Below the pieces are notes generated by a model. The model made no database searches. It saw only the letters and a list, made by a program, of their open reading frames with translations, and was not told the origin of the DNA. This document shows, one piece after another, positions 17,432 through 27,137 of a stretch of DNA of 52,787 bases. The stretch spans positions 1-52,787 of the IMG/VR virus record IMGVR_UViG_3300033994_001553, one strand, 5' to 3'. The DNA comes from a virus. Position 1 is the first letter of the stretch, and each line of letters begins with the position of its first letter. The position numbers and the translations under genes were made by a program.

Positions 17432-18482
17432 AGCTGTAGGTGTTCCTTCTGATATTGAAATGATGACTTCGGTATTTGCTGAGGTCGTTAAAAAACTGCT
17501 CTATTCTTTCAAGTCATCCAATGAACCATTAGAGGAGGTTGAGATTGATGTTAAAACCATTGGTGAAAGTGTTATGCGTAGGGGTGAGATTGAAATTGAC
17601 GGTGATAAATCTTGGAACATGGTTAAGGAAACTCAAAGCTTTGATGAACAGGAGTGGGGTAAGTTTCCGATGTATAAAAACCCTATTGATATTAAGTTTG
17701 AAATCTTTGAAGAGGGTGTTTTACAGGCGGTTTATAAAAGTAATCTTAATGTTGATGCGTCACATAGTTTTGATGCTGCTGACTTCAAGAGTGGTGATGT
17801 GTTTGATATTAGTATGTTTGATTTCCATATTAGAATGGATGAGGAAACGTGGGATAATCTGGAATTGTTATCTCCAACGTTGGAGTCAGTTATTTCACAT
17901 GAGTTATTACATGCTTATCAGTTGTATAAGAGATATACTAATAAGGGTCAGATAGGATTTGGTAAGGGACAGGCAACAAATGTATTGGTTAACGCTATTA
18001 AAAGTGAGTTCTTACCTGAATGGAATAATTTTTTACATTTGATTTATTTGACTTTGAACTTTGAGCAAGACGCTCGTATTCCACAGGTGTCACATATTTT
18101 AAGAAGGACTAAAATTGATAGTTATGAAGATTTCATTGAAGCTTTAAGGGGTACATCGGTTTTTAAAGAGATTAAAGAATTAAGAGATTTCTCAGCGGAT
18201 GATTTATTTGAATCATTAAAAAAGATTAATAGTCTCCAAGATATGATATTTAAAGAGGTGGCGGTTGAGAAGGCTTATGAATGGATTTTTGAATGGAATG
18301 ATATTTTGGAAAAGATTGTTGAACATACGGTTGCGAATGGTGTTAGTCCATCGAAGATTGACGCAATACCATTGGCCGTTAGAAAAGACCCAAAGAAGTT
18401 TTTTGAATACTTTGAAAGAAAGTTTAAATTCACGGCTAATAATATGTTAAAGAGAGTTTCAAAACTTTATTCTTTAAGATGA
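17388..18482 (+). CDS. HExxH zinc metallopeptidase with packaged-protein N-terminus
   Basis: 364 residues from ATG 17388. Opens MSVSNKLKIRNLLREAVGV, a basic helix ending in L-x-E like the other proposed capsid-targeting peptides. Zinc motif HELLH at 171-175 (LESVISHELLHAYQLYKR), in a domain of about 100 residues. The C-terminal 180 residues are helical with no family recognised. It is not similar in sequence to the other HExxH gene at 13197. The downstream gene starts inside its stop codon. Injection with the DNA, or a role in head maturation, is inferred. Confidence 0.8.
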   Translation: MSVSNKLKIRNLLREAVGVPSDIEMMTSVFAEVVKKLLYSFKSSNEPLEEVEIDVKTIGESVMRRGEIEIDGDKSWNMVKETQSFDEQEWGKFPMYKNPIDIKFEIFEEGVLQAVYKSNLNVDASHSFDAADFKSGDVFDISMFDFHIRMDEETWDNLELLSPTLESVISHELLHAYQLYKRYTNKGQIGFGKGQATNVLVNAIKSEFLPEWNNFLHLIYLTLNFEQDARIPQVSHILRRTKIDSYEDFIEALRGTSVFKEIKELRDFSADDLFESLKKINSLQDMIFKEVAVEKAYEWIFEWNDILEKIVEHTVANGVSPSKIDAIPLAVRKDPKKFFEYFERKFKFTANNMLKRVSKLYSLR

Positions 18483-18859
18483 AATATAAATTAACACCAC
18501 ATCAATATCAGAAACTTCAGAACATGATTTATAATGTTATTGAGGATATGATGCCTGAACATATTAATGTTGAGTATGTTGATGGTTATTATCATAGTGA
18601 TTTGAATGATGTGGATGATATAAATGAAATTGATTCGGTTTTATTTTATGACGCGGAAAGTTACGAAAATCTTTTTAAGATACGTATAAGACATCATTAT
18701 GATAATACTGTTCCTAAAATATTTATTGAGGATTTTATTAAAGAAAAACTTGATGGTTTATTTGGTGAGGGTAGATGGCATGAACAGTTAATCAAATGGA
18801 TTGAATACAATCATCCTGAGGTTTCCACTTTATATGACAAAATTAAATCTGTTGTGTAA
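18479..18859 (+). CDS. Acidic protein, unknown, coupled to the metallopeptidase
   Basis: 126 residues. The ATG overlaps the upstream TGA (ATGA), implying translational coupling. Opens MKYKLTPHQYQKLQNMIYNVIED, again a helical N-terminus. The rest is acidic and aromatic. No family recognised. It could be a partner or inhibitor of the metallopeptidase. Confidence 0.75.
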   Translation: MKYKLTPHQYQKLQNMIYNVIEDMMPEHINVEYVDGYYHSDLNDVDDINEIDSVLFYDAESYENLFKIRIRHHYDNTVPKIFIEDFIKEKLDGLFGEGRWHEQLIKWIEYNHPEVSTLYDKIKSVV

Positions 18860-18870
18860 TACTTATTAGT

Positions 18871-20025
18871 ATGGCTATCATATATAATAGTATTACTCCA
18901 AACAAAATTAAAATAGATTATACCACACAAGGGTTTCCAAATACCTTTAATTACGACTCAAATTATTTAAACATTAATACATGGTATTTTGGTATTGATG
19001 TTAATAGACCTTACGGACCTTCTTCAGGTACTGGATGGTATCAGGGGGTTGATGCTCGTACAATAGATGAAGCGACCTACACCATTTATTATACAGGAAC
19101 AACAATTGGTAATACAGGTAATGCCAATGACAAATATAGATGTGTTCAATATGACAACCAATCAGATGTTATAAACTTTGTTAATAATGTAACCGCAGGT
19201 TTTCCTACTTTTGGTTCATTACCGGATGCATTGAATTGGTTTAAAGATGATGGTTATACTAGAGGTGGTCTAGGTGAAATGGTCTGTGTTAATATGAATT
19301 ATCCTAATATACCAACATCAGGATTAACTTTTGGTGTCGATTCTGGGTTTGTTGCATCCTATCCATGGACAAACCCAACGTGGTATGATTTCGGAATGTC
19401 TACTATGAGTGGATTTTCAGGTAATTCAAGAATAATCCAACATTTTGACAACAGTTTATTTTTTGATTTTATAGATGATGGTTCCCCAACTGAATACTTT
19501 ACGTCATCAAAACAGGAAAACTTAGGACAAGATTTTACTGTAATATTTTGGGGTTCACCGGCAGCAGTTGCTGATACTAGAACTCATTCAGTATTTTCAG
19601 TTAGGTCAAATAATCGTTCAAACTATGTTGGTATTTACGATGATAAGTTTTCAATAACTTTTTATTTCACGGTTCGTGATACTACCGATGGTTTAAAAAC
19701 TAGACAAGGTGCTACCAATTACACTTCAGGTGTTTGGGCTCAATTCTCATATGTTTTTGAAACCAATAGTGGTGGAACAACGACAACTAGTTTTTATTAT
19801 AATGATAGTCTTGAAGAAACAAATGAAGAAAGTTATTTAGTTGAATCATGGAACTCGGATATTGGTGAAGGATGGGTTATTGGACAGCTTGCTGGTGCAA
19901 AATCAGTTACTGAAAACTATTTTGGTGGTATGGCAGTTGTATTGGTTTATGATAGAGCTCTCAGCGCAACTGAAATTGCTGACATATACCAAAACTATCT
20001 TGAAACAAGAACGTTATTTCAGTGA
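18871..20025 (+). CDS. LamG/concanavalin A-like lectin protein, probable virion protein
   Basis: 384 residues. The N-terminal 150 residues are beta-rich and Asn/Thr/Gly-heavy, as in fibre or capsid decoration proteins. Residues 170-380 form a LamG-type jelly roll: FDFIDDGSPTEYF, SVFSVRSNNRSNYVG, and the signature end FGGMAVVLVYDRALSATEI. No signal peptide. TACTTAT lies 4 nt before the ATG, a variant of the TATTTAT leaderless box. Glycan binding on the virion surface is inferred. Confidence 0.82.
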   Translation: MAIIYNSITPNKIKIDYTTQGFPNTFNYDSNYLNINTWYFGIDVNRPYGPSSGTGWYQGVDARTIDEATYTIYYTGTTIGNTGNANDKYRCVQYDNQSDVINFVNNVTAGFPTFGSLPDALNWFKDDGYTRGGLGEMVCVNMNYPNIPTSGLTFGVDSGFVASYPWTNPTWYDFGMSTMSGFSGNSRIIQHFDNSLFFDFIDDGSPTEYFTSSKQENLGQDFTVIFWGSPAAVADTRTHSVFSVRSNNRSNYVGIYDDKFSITFYFTVRDTTDGLKTRQGATNYTSGVWAQFSYVFETNSGGTTTTSFYYNDSLEETNEESYLVESWNSDIGEGWVIGQLAGAKSVTENYFGGMAVVLVYDRALSATEIADIYQNYLETRTLFQ

Positions 20026-20029
20026 CAAT

Positions 20030-20127
20030 TTGTCATACTTTTTTCTTTGGTACATTGTTTAATAATGGGGGTCGGACTTGACTCCATAAAAAATAATCAA
20101 TATTATTAAACAAAATTAAATTAAACT
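20030..20127 (+). promoter_or_regulatory. dnaK promoter and inverted-repeat leader
   Basis: A weak promoter, TTG 20030-20032 with TACATTG at 20051-20057. The leader has a perfect 12-bp inverted repeat TTGTTTAATAAT (20055-20066) and ATTATTAAACAA (20102-20113), enclosing GGGGTC/GACTCC. This could be a repressor operator or a stem-loop that opens with heat. It differs from the CIRCE repeat (TTAGCACTC). Confidence 0.5.
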
Positions 20128-21999
20128 ATGGGAAAAATTATAGGTATTGACCTTGGAACAACTAATTCATGTGTTGCCGTAATGGAAGGTAACGAACCAG
20201 TTGTAATTACAAACAGTGAAGGAAAAAGAACCACCCCTTCAATTGTGGGTTTCTTAAATGGTGGTGAGAGAAAGGTTGGCGACCCGGCTAAACGTCAGGC
20301 GGTTACTAATCCTGATAAGACTATCTCATCTATCAAACGTTTCATGGGAACAAGTTTTGATGAAAGTAAGGGTGAGGTTAAACGTGTACCTTATAAAGTG
20401 GTTAAGGGTGATGGTGGAACTCCTCGTGTTGAGATTGAGGATAGAAAGTATTCACCACAAGAAATTTCCGCAATGGTTCTTCAAAAGATGAAACAAACTG
20501 CTGAGGACTATTTGGGAAGTGAAGTTACTGAAGCGGTTATCACCGTACCGGCATACTTCAACGATGCTCAACGTCAAGCTACAAAAGAAGCTGGTGAGAT
20601 TGCGGGATTGAAGGTGATGAGAATTGTTAACGAACCAACTGCGGCAGCACTTGCTTACGGATTGGACAAACAATCTAAAGATATGAAGATTGTTGTGTTT
20701 GACTGTGGTGGTGGAACACATGACGTATCTGTGTTGGAACTTGGTGATGGTGTGTTTGAAGTATTGTCTACTGATGGTGATACACACCTTGGTGGTGATG
20801 ACTTTGACCAAGCAATCATTGACTGGTTGGTTACAGAGTTCAAAGATGAAAACGGAATTGACTTGACCAAAGATGCTATGGCTCTTCAACGTCTTCGTGA
20901 AGGAGCTGAGAAGGCGAAGATTGAATTATCTTCTTCACCATCTACGGAGATTAACTTACCATATATTATGCCTGTTGATGGTATACCGAAACACTTGGTA
21001 AGAACTTTAACTAAGGCTAAGTTTGAACAACTTGTTGATAGTTTGGTTGAAAGAACTATTGCTCCTTGTAAGTCGGCATTGAAGAACGCAGGAATTAAGA
21101 CAAGTGATATTGACGAAATCATTTTGGTTGGAGGAACAACACGTATTCCGGCAATTCAGGAAGCAGTTAAGAAGTTCTTCGGTAAGGAACCATCAAAGGG
21201 TGTTAACCCTGATGAGGTTGTTGCTCTTGGAGCAGCAATTCAGGCAGGTGTATTAGCAGGTGATGTTAAAGATGTATTGTTATTAGATGTAACACCACTA
21301 TCACTTGGTATTGAAACTATGGGTGGAGTATTCACAAAGTTAATTGAGGCTAACACGACTATCCCGACTAAGAAGTCACAGGTATTCTCAACTGCGGTTG
21401 ATAACCAACCTACCGTTGAAATCCATGTATTACAAGGTGAGAGAGCGATGGCTAAAGACAACCGAAGTATTGGACGTTTCCACTTGGATGGTATCCCACC
21501 GGCACAAAGAGGTATTCCACAGGTTGAGGTAACATTTGATATTGATGCTAATGGTATCATCAATGTATCGGCATTAGACAAAGGAACTAACAAACAACAA
21601 AATATCCGCATTGAATCATCATCAGGACTTTCGAAAGAAGAGATTGAAAAGATGAGACAAGAGGCGGAGATGAACGCTGAATCAGATAAGAAAGCAAAAG
21701 AAGATGCTGAGGTTATCAACCAAGCTGACACAACAATCTTCCAAGTGGAAAAGTCTTTAAAAGATATTGAAGATAAAATCACGGAAGAACAAAAGTCAGA
21801 GGTAACAACTGCTCTTGAAGAATTGAAATCTGCTCATTCATCAAAGGACATTGAGAAGATTAAGGAAGGAATTGAGAACATTAATAACGTGTTTCAAGGG
21901 ATTACCGCAAATCTTTATAGTCAATCGTCTGATATGAATGAAACCATGACTGATGATTCTGAAGTATCTGATGTAGATTTTGAAGAAGTTGGTAAGTAG
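20128..21999 (+). CDS. dnaK: Hsp70 chaperone DnaK
   Basis: 623 residues, essentially full length (bacterial DnaK about 635). Nucleotide-binding motifs are present: [11 protein letters not shown] at the N-terminus, [21 protein letters not shown], the phosphate-2 motif [13 protein letters not shown] (Cys and His where Leu and Phe are usual), and [11 protein letters not shown]. The substrate-binding domain ([12 protein letters not shown] onward) and the acidic tail ending [10 protein letters not shown] are present. It folds proteins in the cytoplasm with DnaJ and GrpE, which are not in this window, so host co-chaperones or phage copies elsewhere are implied. Single gene with its own inverted-repeat leader and terminator. 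A full DnaK is very rare in phages. Confidence 0.96.
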   Translation: MGKIIGIDLGTTNSCVAVMEGNEPVVITNSEGKRTTPSIVGFLNGGERKVGDPAKRQAVTNPDKTISSIKRFMGTSFDESKGEVKRVPYKVVKGDGGTPRVEIEDRKYSPQEISAMVLQKMKQTAEDYLGSEVTEAVITVPAYFNDAQRQATKEAGEIAGLKVMRIVNEPTAAALAYGLDKQSKDMKIVVFDCGGGTHDVSVLELGDGVFEVLSTDGDTHLGGDDFDQAIIDWLVTEFKDENGIDLTKDAMALQRLREGAEKAKIELSSSPSTEINLPYIMPVDGIPKHLVRTLTKAKFEQLVDSLVERTIAPCKSALKNAGIKTSDIDEIILVGGTTRIPAIQEAVKKFFGKEPSKGVNPDEVVALGAAIQAGVLAGDVKDVLLLDVTPLSLGIETMGGVFTKLIEANTTIPTKKSQVFSTAVDNQPTVEIHVLQGERAMAKDNRSIGRFHLDGIPPAQRGIPQVEVTFDIDANGIINVSALDKGTNKQQNIRIESSSGLSKEEIEKMRQEAEMNAESDKKAKEDAEVINQADTTIFQVEKSLKDIEDKITEEQKSEVTTALEELKSAHSSKDIEKIKEGIENINNVFQGITANLYSQSSDMNETMTDDSEVSDVDFEEVGK

Positions 22000-22018
22000 T
22001 TCATAACCAACTAATGTT

Positions 22019-22047
22019 AAAACCCCTCACTTTGAGGGGTTTTTTTA
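22019..22047 (+). terminator. Intrinsic terminator after dnaK
   Basis: AACCCCTCA-CTT-TGAGGGG followed by seven T residues. Confidence 0.88.
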
Positions 22048-22058
22048 TTTAATAAAGG

Positions 22059-22065
22059 TATTTAT
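22059..22065 (+). promoter_or_regulatory. TATTTAT box, leaderless type
   Basis: TATTTAT with ATG 5 nt later at 22071. It would drive the two-component operon. Confidence 0.5.
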
Positions 22066-22070
22066 GAAAT

Positions 22071-23342
22071 ATGACGAAAAATACAAAAATCTATTTACTT
22101 TTTTCTATTTTAATAATGTCTGTATTCTTTTTGGTTAAAACATCTGTTTTACTTGAAATACAGGAATCAACAAGAGTTACACGTGGTATTGAATACATTT
22201 GTTTTATTTTGTTAATTCCTATATCAATATTAATGATTAAAGACTTTATCAAATCTAATAAAAATTCAATATCTAAAGAATCTGTAGATAAGTTAATTAA
22301 ATTAGAAAATGAACTTACTAATAGAATGACCGCTATCAATAAATCTAATGCGGTTATTGAATTTGATTTAGAAGGTAATATTATTTTTGCCAATGATTTG
22401 TTTATAAAAACTATGGGATATCCATCACAGGATGAAATAGTTGGAAAACATCACAGAATTTTTGTGGAAGATGATTATGAGAAAAGTGAGGATTATTGTC
22501 TTTTTTGGGAAAAATTAAGAAGTGGTGTATTATTTTCAGGGGAAATTGTTAGAGTTAAAAAAGATGGGTCTTTAGTTTATTTACAAGCGACCTACAATCC
22601 TATTTTTGATACTGATGGTAAGATTTATCGTGTTATGAAAATCGCTATTGATATCACGAATTCTTACGAACAGAAGAAAGAGATTGAAAGAAAGAATACA
22701 TACTTGGAACATGCTGCTAAGATATTGAGACACGATATGCATTCAGGTATTAATACCTATATACCAAGAGGTGTTAACTCGTTGGAGAGAAGATTAACTC
22801 AAGAAGATATTGTTAAACTTAAAATTGAGGCACCACTTAAAATGATTAAGGAAGGACTTAAGCATTCACAGAAAGTTTATAAAGGTGTTTATGAATTTAC
22901 CAATCTGGTAAAGAAAGATGTTGTTCTTAATAAAACTGAATTTAACATCAAGGACATTCTCAAGGACTATTTGTCCTCGACGGCATACATTAGTCAGGTT
23001 ATGTTGGATGATAACCTACCAACGATTGAAGTTAATGAACCATTGTTTTGTACAGCATTGGATAACCTAATTAGGAATGGTTTAAAATATAATGATTCAG
23101 ATACCAAGTTTGTTAAGATATACTCTGAAGGTGATATGATATTCATACAGGATAATGGTAGAGGTATTACCCAAGAAGATTTTAATTATTTATCAAAACC
23201 ATACACCAGAAAAGAAGGTCAAAAAGAATCGGGTACTGGTTTAGGATTGAATATCTGTGTTGCCATTTTAGAAGAACACGGATTTAAAATAACCTGTGAA
23301 AAAAATGAAACAGGAACTAAAATGAAAATCAAATTTAAATGA
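22071..23342 (+). CDS. Membrane sensor histidine kinase with PAS domain
   Basis: 423 residues. Two transmembrane helices (about 8-27 and 40-57) with a very short periplasmic loop, then a PAS domain (about 92-198, NAVIEFDLEGNIIFAND...YNPIFDTDGKIYRVM). The kinase core has H-box EHAAKILRHDMHSGIN (phospho-acceptor His221), N-box LDNLIRNGLKYND, G1 IQDNGRGI (Asp361) and G2 SGTGLGLNIC. All residues for autophosphorylation are present. The next gene overlaps by 4 nt. Its kinase core is nearly identical to that of the kinase at 23956, so both probably phosphorylate the receiver at 26010. Confidence 0.93.
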   Translation: MTKNTKIYLLFSILIMSVFFLVKTSVLLEIQESTRVTRGIEYICFILLIPISILMIKDFIKSNKNSISKESVDKLIKLENELTNRMTAINKSNAVIEFDLEGNIIFANDLFIKTMGYPSQDEIVGKHHRIFVEDDYEKSEDYCLFWEKLRSGVLFSGEIVRVKKDGSLVYLQATYNPIFDTDGKIYRVMKIAIDITNSYEQKKEIERKNTYLEHAAKILRHDMHSGINTYIPRGVNSLERRLTQEDIVKLKIEAPLKMIKEGLKHSQKVYKGVYEFTNLVKKDVVLNKTEFNIKDILKDYLSSTAYISQVMLDDNLPTIEVNEPLFCTALDNLIRNGLKYNDSDTKFVKIYSEGDMIFIQDNGRGITQEDFNYLSKPYTRKEGQKESGTGLGLNICVAILEEHGFKITCEKNETGTKMKIKFK

Positions 23343-23956
23343 AAACATTACTAACTTTTATTTTCTTAACAATTTCTTTGTTTGGGTTTAGTCAAATTAA
23401 ATACCCAATTCAAACAATCTATAGAGGTGACTCTGTTGTTATCCTATCTGTTAAACAATCTGTTGATATTAATAAAGCAATTGAAACACAAAGAAGGATT
23501 ATTAGAGAACAAGGTAAAAAAATCACATCCTTAAATAATAAGATAGATAGTTTAAATAACATTGTTGAAAATATACCTAACATGTTAGATAGTATCAAAT
23601 ATGTAGCAGATACGACATATAAATGGGCTGATGAATTGAATATGACTCTTTGGGAATACGCTACAAATGGAGCGTTCATATACACTATACCCCCATACAA
23701 CAAGTTATATTTTGTGAATTTAGATGATTACAATCTTTACACTCATGAATACGGAAAAATTCTTGTTTTTGAAAAAATGACTAAAAGTGAGTATGAAGAA
23801 TATAAAAAATTCAGAGAAGAGTTTGATATGCAGTTCGCACCAGCAACAAATTATTTTCACAATTTAAAGTTTCTTGATTTTAATGGTATAACTCGAAGAT
23901 ATGAATCATGGATTTGGAAAAATAAAAGTTTATTAAAAGAAGAATTAAAAAAGTAA
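23339..23956 (+). CDS. Periplasmic coiled-coil protein of the signalling operon
   Basis: 205 residues. Signal peptide MKTLLTFIFLTISLFGFSQ, cleavage near residue 19. Residues 40-85 form a coiled coil (IETQRRIIREQGKKITSLNN). The C-terminal part is aromatic and charged with no recognised domain. It overlaps both neighbours by a few bases, between two sensor kinases. A periplasmic input or partner protein for the second kinase is inferred. Confidence 0.82.
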   Translation: MKTLLTFIFLTISLFGFSQIKYPIQTIYRGDSVVILSVKQSVDINKAIETQRRIIREQGKKITSLNNKIDSLNNIVENIPNMLDSIKYVADTTYKWADELNMTLWEYATNGAFIYTIPPYNKLYFVNLDDYNLYTHEYGKILVFEKMTKSEYEEYKKFREEFDMQFAPATNYFHNLKFLDFNGITRRYESWIWKNKSLLKEELKK

Positions 23957-25284
23957 TGAAAAAGATAATATTATTGATTTTAGTAACACTCGTATCGACA
24001 GGTTTACACTCACAAAATTTGAATTACAACGATACATTAGTTGACGGAATTGACGTTTCATGGTCTAACGATAATTTACAGATTGATGGTGATACTAGTC
24101 AAGTTGCGGCTATGGATATACAAGAAATCGTTACAACTTGGATTCCACCTGAACCTGAACCAGTTGATGAAACTAAATTGTCTGAAAGTGATTTAGCAAG
24201 TATTGCTGAAGACTTACAGTTTTTAACTGACTTACCAAAATCGTATACTGATTTACCTAAAGAAGATTTAAAAAATGTATTAGTTCAAATTGATAACAAG
24301 ATTAATAAACTTACCGCAGAACGAGATTTATTATTAGCTCAAGCTATAAGAAATGAAGAACTTATAAAATCAAAAGAAAATACCATTACTTCGTTAAGTA
24401 AAGAAAAGAATATCATCGGTTTGACTTTGGAGACTGATGACTTAATGGATGAGAATGGAAATTTGATGACTGAAAAAACTGATTTGGAAAAACAAAGAGA
24501 GACCTTGAAGAAATACCTTTATGGTGCTTTAGGTGTTGTTATACTGTTTGTTTTAATATTGGCGGTTGTCTTACAAAGAAAGAGAATACAAGTACAGGAT
24601 GTTGAGATTGAACAACAGATTAGTGATATTGCTAAGAAGAATAGTTACTTGGAACACGCTGCAAGAATCATTAGACATGACATGCACTCAGGTATTAACA
24701 CATACATGCCAAGAGGTATTACATCATTAGAAAAAAGATTAACCGTTGAGGACATCCAAAGATTAAAGATTGAAGGGGCACTTAAGATGGTTAAAGAAGG
24801 ATTAAACCATACGCAAAAAGTTTATAAGAGTGTTTATGAGTTTACCAATCTTGTTAAACAAAATGTTGTGTTAAATAAATCTGTGGTTAATCTTAAAGAT
24901 TTGATTTGGAAATACATTTCACCAAATTCATATAGTTCACAGGTTGAGATATCTGACTTGGGTGATATGGAAGTGAATGAGACTTTATTCTGTAATGCGG
25001 TTGAGAACTTAATTAAGAATGGTTTATCATATAACGATAGTGAAGTTAAAAAAGTTAAGATATACAACGAAGAAGAATATTTAATAGTTGAGGATAACGG
25101 TAAAGGATTCTCACAAAAACAACTTGAAAAACATTTAACAAAATACTCAAAGAAGGCTGATGTCACTGGTGAAGAGAAGGGTCTTGGGTTGAATATATGT
25201 GTTGCGATATTAGAAGAACATGGTTTTAAATTGAGTTGTGAAAAAATTGAAGGTGGAACCAAAATGAAAATAAAAATAAAATAA
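23956..25284 (+). CDS. Membrane sensor histidine kinase with periplasmic coiled-coil sensor
   Basis: 442 residues. A signal peptide (cleavage about residue 20), a periplasmic region of about 165 residues with a proline-glutamate linker (PPEPEPV) and a long coiled coil, one transmembrane helix (about 188-207), then the kinase core. H-box EHAARIIRHDMHSGIN (His241), N-box VENLIKNGLSYND, G1 VEDNGKGF, G2 EKGLGLNIC. The layout resembles Bacteroidota kinases with periplasmic sensors. Core close to that of 22071 but the sensor is unrelated, so one output may serve two inputs. Confidence 0.92.
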   Translation: MKKIILLILVTLVSTGLHSQNLNYNDTLVDGIDVSWSNDNLQIDGDTSQVAAMDIQEIVTTWIPPEPEPVDETKLSESDLASIAEDLQFLTDLPKSYTDLPKEDLKNVLVQIDNKINKLTAERDLLLAQAIRNEELIKSKENTITSLSKEKNIIGLTLETDDLMDENGNLMTEKTDLEKQRETLKKYLYGALGVVILFVLILAVVLQRKRIQVQDVEIEQQISDIAKKNSYLEHAARIIRHDMHSGINTYMPRGITSLEKRLTVEDIQRLKIEGALKMVKEGLNHTQKVYKSVYEFTNLVKQNVVLNKSVVNLKDLIWKYISPNSYSSQVEISDLGDMEVNETLFCNAVENLIKNGLSYNDSEVKKVKIYNEEEYLIVEDNGKGFSQKQLEKHLTKYSKKADVTGEEKGLGLNICVAILEEHGFKLSCEKIEGGTKMKIKIK

Positions 25285-26007
25285 GTGGCATACGTTTACC
25301 AACATATTAGAAAAGACACTAATGAACCTTTTTATATTGGGATTGGTAGTGATTTAAATTTTTATCGGGCTAATAAGTTCTCTGAAAGAAATGAAATATG
25401 GGAAAGAATTAAAAATAAAACTGAAATTTTAGTTGAAATATTACATAATAATATTGAATGGGATGAAGCTTGTGAAATTGAGATAGAACTAATAAAAAAA
25501 TATGGTAGAATAAATAATAAAACTGGTATTTTATCTAATATGACTGATGGAGGTGAAGGGACTTTGAATCGGGTGATTAATGAAGATACTAGGTATTTGT
25601 TAGGTAATGGAAATAGAGGGAAACAAAGAACTGACGAATCTAGGTTAAAACAAAGTATTACTAATAAAGGTGTTAAAAAAACAAAAGAACATTGTGAAAA
25701 AATACGACAATATAGATTAGGAAAAAAAATGAGTGAGGAGAGCAAGAAAAAAATGTCGGAAAATTCAAAAGGAAGACAAACTTGGAATAAAGGGGTTAAA
25801 TTTACAGAAGAATCTAAAATTAAAATGAGTAATTCAAAAAAAGGTAAAAAAACTTCAGGTAATAACCCAAATTCTAAAATAGTTTTAAATACTGAAAATG
25901 GTATTTATTATGATACTCTTAAAGATGCTGCGTTATCTGTTAATATAGGGTATTCAAATTTTAAACAAAAAATAAAAAAAAATAAAATAAATTTTAAATA
26001 TGTGTAA
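25285..26007 (+). CDS. GIY-YIG homing endonuclease interrupting the signalling operon
   Basis: 240 residues, GTG start at 25285 directly after the kinase stop. N-terminal GIY-YIG nuclease: YVYQHIRKDTNEPFYIGIGS, then a conserved Arg and the Glu in WDEACEIEIELIKKYG. The middle has repeated NUMOD3-like DNA-binding segments (KKTKEHCEKIRQYRLGKKMS, EESKIKMSNSKKGKK), and the C-terminus (YYDTLKDAALSVNIGYSNF) is a NUMOD1-like helix-turn-helix. It separates the kinase from its probable receiver gene, only 2 nt from the latter. Lysine-rich and more AT-rich than its neighbours, consistent with recent arrival. Confidence 0.9.
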   Translation: MAYVYQHIRKDTNEPFYIGIGSDLNFYRANKFSERNEIWERIKNKTEILVEILHNNIEWDEACEIEIELIKKYGRINNKTGILSNMTDGGEGTLNRVINEDTRYLLGNGNRGKQRTDESRLKQSITNKGVKKTKEHCEKIRQYRLGKKMSEESKKKMSENSKGRQTWNKGVKFTEESKIKMSNSKKGKKTSGNNPNSKIVLNTENGIYYDTLKDAALSVNIGYSNFKQKIKKNKINFKYV

Positions 26008-26009
26008 AA

Positions 26010-26441
26010 ATGATTGATTCAATTTTATTGGTTGATGATGAAGACCTTTTTCATCTAGTTTTTGAGGACTCTTGTTCATTACTTGACATTACATTGTCAT
26101 TAAGAAGTTTGAACAGTTCGGATGAAGCTGCTAAACTATTTGCTGGATGGCAAAAAGATACATCACAAAAACCTGAATGTGTGTTTGTGGATTTAAACAT
26201 TATAGGTTCATCCTTTGATGGTATTGAACTTATCCGTAAGATTAACTTTGAATATGGTAACCATGTAGTTATCGGTATCATATCTTCAAGTAACGAACCT
26301 GAAGAACAGGCTAAGGCAGTTCAGGCTGGTGCTCAGTTTTGGATTATCAAGTCGGATGACATTGAACCAAGACTTGAAGAGTTTAAGAAAGACTACGACG
26401 GATATAAGAACAGAACAAACCCTTTCAAAGTTTATAAATGA
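26010..26441 (+). CDS. Stand-alone response-regulator receiver protein
   Basis: 143 residues, a single receiver domain with no output domain. Acidic cluster at Asp9/Asp10/Glu11 (LLVDDED), phospho-acceptor Asp61 (VFVDLNI), Ser92/Ser93 (IISSSNEP) and Lys114 (WIIKSDD) complete the active site. It probably accepts phosphate from the kinases at 22071 and 23956. Lacking a DNA-binding domain, it is likely to act through protein contact, perhaps with the coiled-coil membrane protein whose gene overlaps it by 4 nt. Confidence 0.92.
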   Translation: MIDSILLVDDEDLFHLVFEDSCSLLDITLSLRSLNSSDEAAKLFAGWQKDTSQKPECVFVDLNIIGSSFDGIELIRKINFEYGNHVVIGIISSSNEPEEQAKAVQAGAQFWIIKSDDIEPRLEEFKKDYDGYKNRTNPFKVYK

Positions 26442-27121
26442 TTGTTTTAGATAAAAATACAAAGAAGATATTAATGGAGACCTTTAAGACCAAGAACATT
26501 GGTCTTGAGGGTAACATTACTAAATTAATAGATGCTGAAGATGACCAAGAGTTTAAAGAGTATCTTAAAACTTGTATTGAAAAGGATACGACAACTAGAC
26601 GTAAACGTTTAGAGATGACCAAACAGGTTCAGGTTCAGAACAAAGACTTGACTGAACTTAACGAAGAAAACCAAAGAATACTTGAGGAACTCCAAAATAC
26701 TTTAACAGGTATGGAGAACCAAAACAATCAGATTGAGAGTCAAAACTCTGAACTTCTTGAATGGAAATTAGAAAACGAAAAGATTAGTGCCGAACTTGTT
26801 GAGGCGATGAAACAATCTGAACAAGCAAGAATAACTGCTGAAAACGCTAAAAACGAAGCGGAAAACAATTTGGATTTAATACAGAAGAAAACTCAATTTG
26901 AGTTGATTAATAATATTGTTAGAGTTGCTCTCTATGTAATCATAGGTGTTGGATTTATTACGACTGGTATATATGTTTATTCTATGTCAATAGGAATGGA
27001 TACAGACATCATCGGCTCTACTTGGAGTAATATGTTTGGTATTCTATTAACAAATAGTTTCAGTATCGTGGGAACAATACTTGGGGTGAAGTATGGGGCA
27101 AGTCCTAACAAGGATAAATAA
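26438..27121 (+). CDS. Coiled-coil membrane protein of the signalling operon
   Basis: 227 residues. Residues 50-150 are a long coiled coil, followed by two transmembrane helices (about 159-182 and 200-218). The start codon overlaps the receiver's stop (ATGA), so translation is coupled. No enzymatic motif is visible. Likely effector or scaffold for the receiver at the inner membrane. Inference from position only. Confidence 0.78.
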   Translation: MIVLDKNTKKILMETFKTKNIGLEGNITKLIDAEDDQEFKEYLKTCIEKDTTTRRKRLEMTKQVQVQNKDLTELNEENQRILEELQNTLTGMENQNNQIESQNSELLEWKLENEKISAELVEAMKQSEQARITAENAKNEAENNLDLIQKKTQFELINNIVRVALYVIIGVGFITTGIYVYSMSIGMDTDIIGSTWSNMFGILLTNSFSIVGTILGVKYGASPNKDK

Positions 27122-27137
27122 ATAAAAAAATAAAAAA

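Noticed and set aside
17539-17955. 138-codon frame inside the metallopeptidase gene
   Set aside because: Overlaps the HExxH gene in another frame, and its composition (Leu, Met and Arg runs) is that of a frame-shifted shadow.
20055-20113. CIRCE-type HrcA operator before dnaK
   Set aside because: The inverted repeat does not contain the TTAGCACTC half-site, so only an unassigned operator or hairpin is claimed.
21240-21782. Long minus-strand frame inside dnaK
   Set aside because: Antisense shadow of a conserved coding region. It has no promoter, and serine-rich translation is typical of such shadows.
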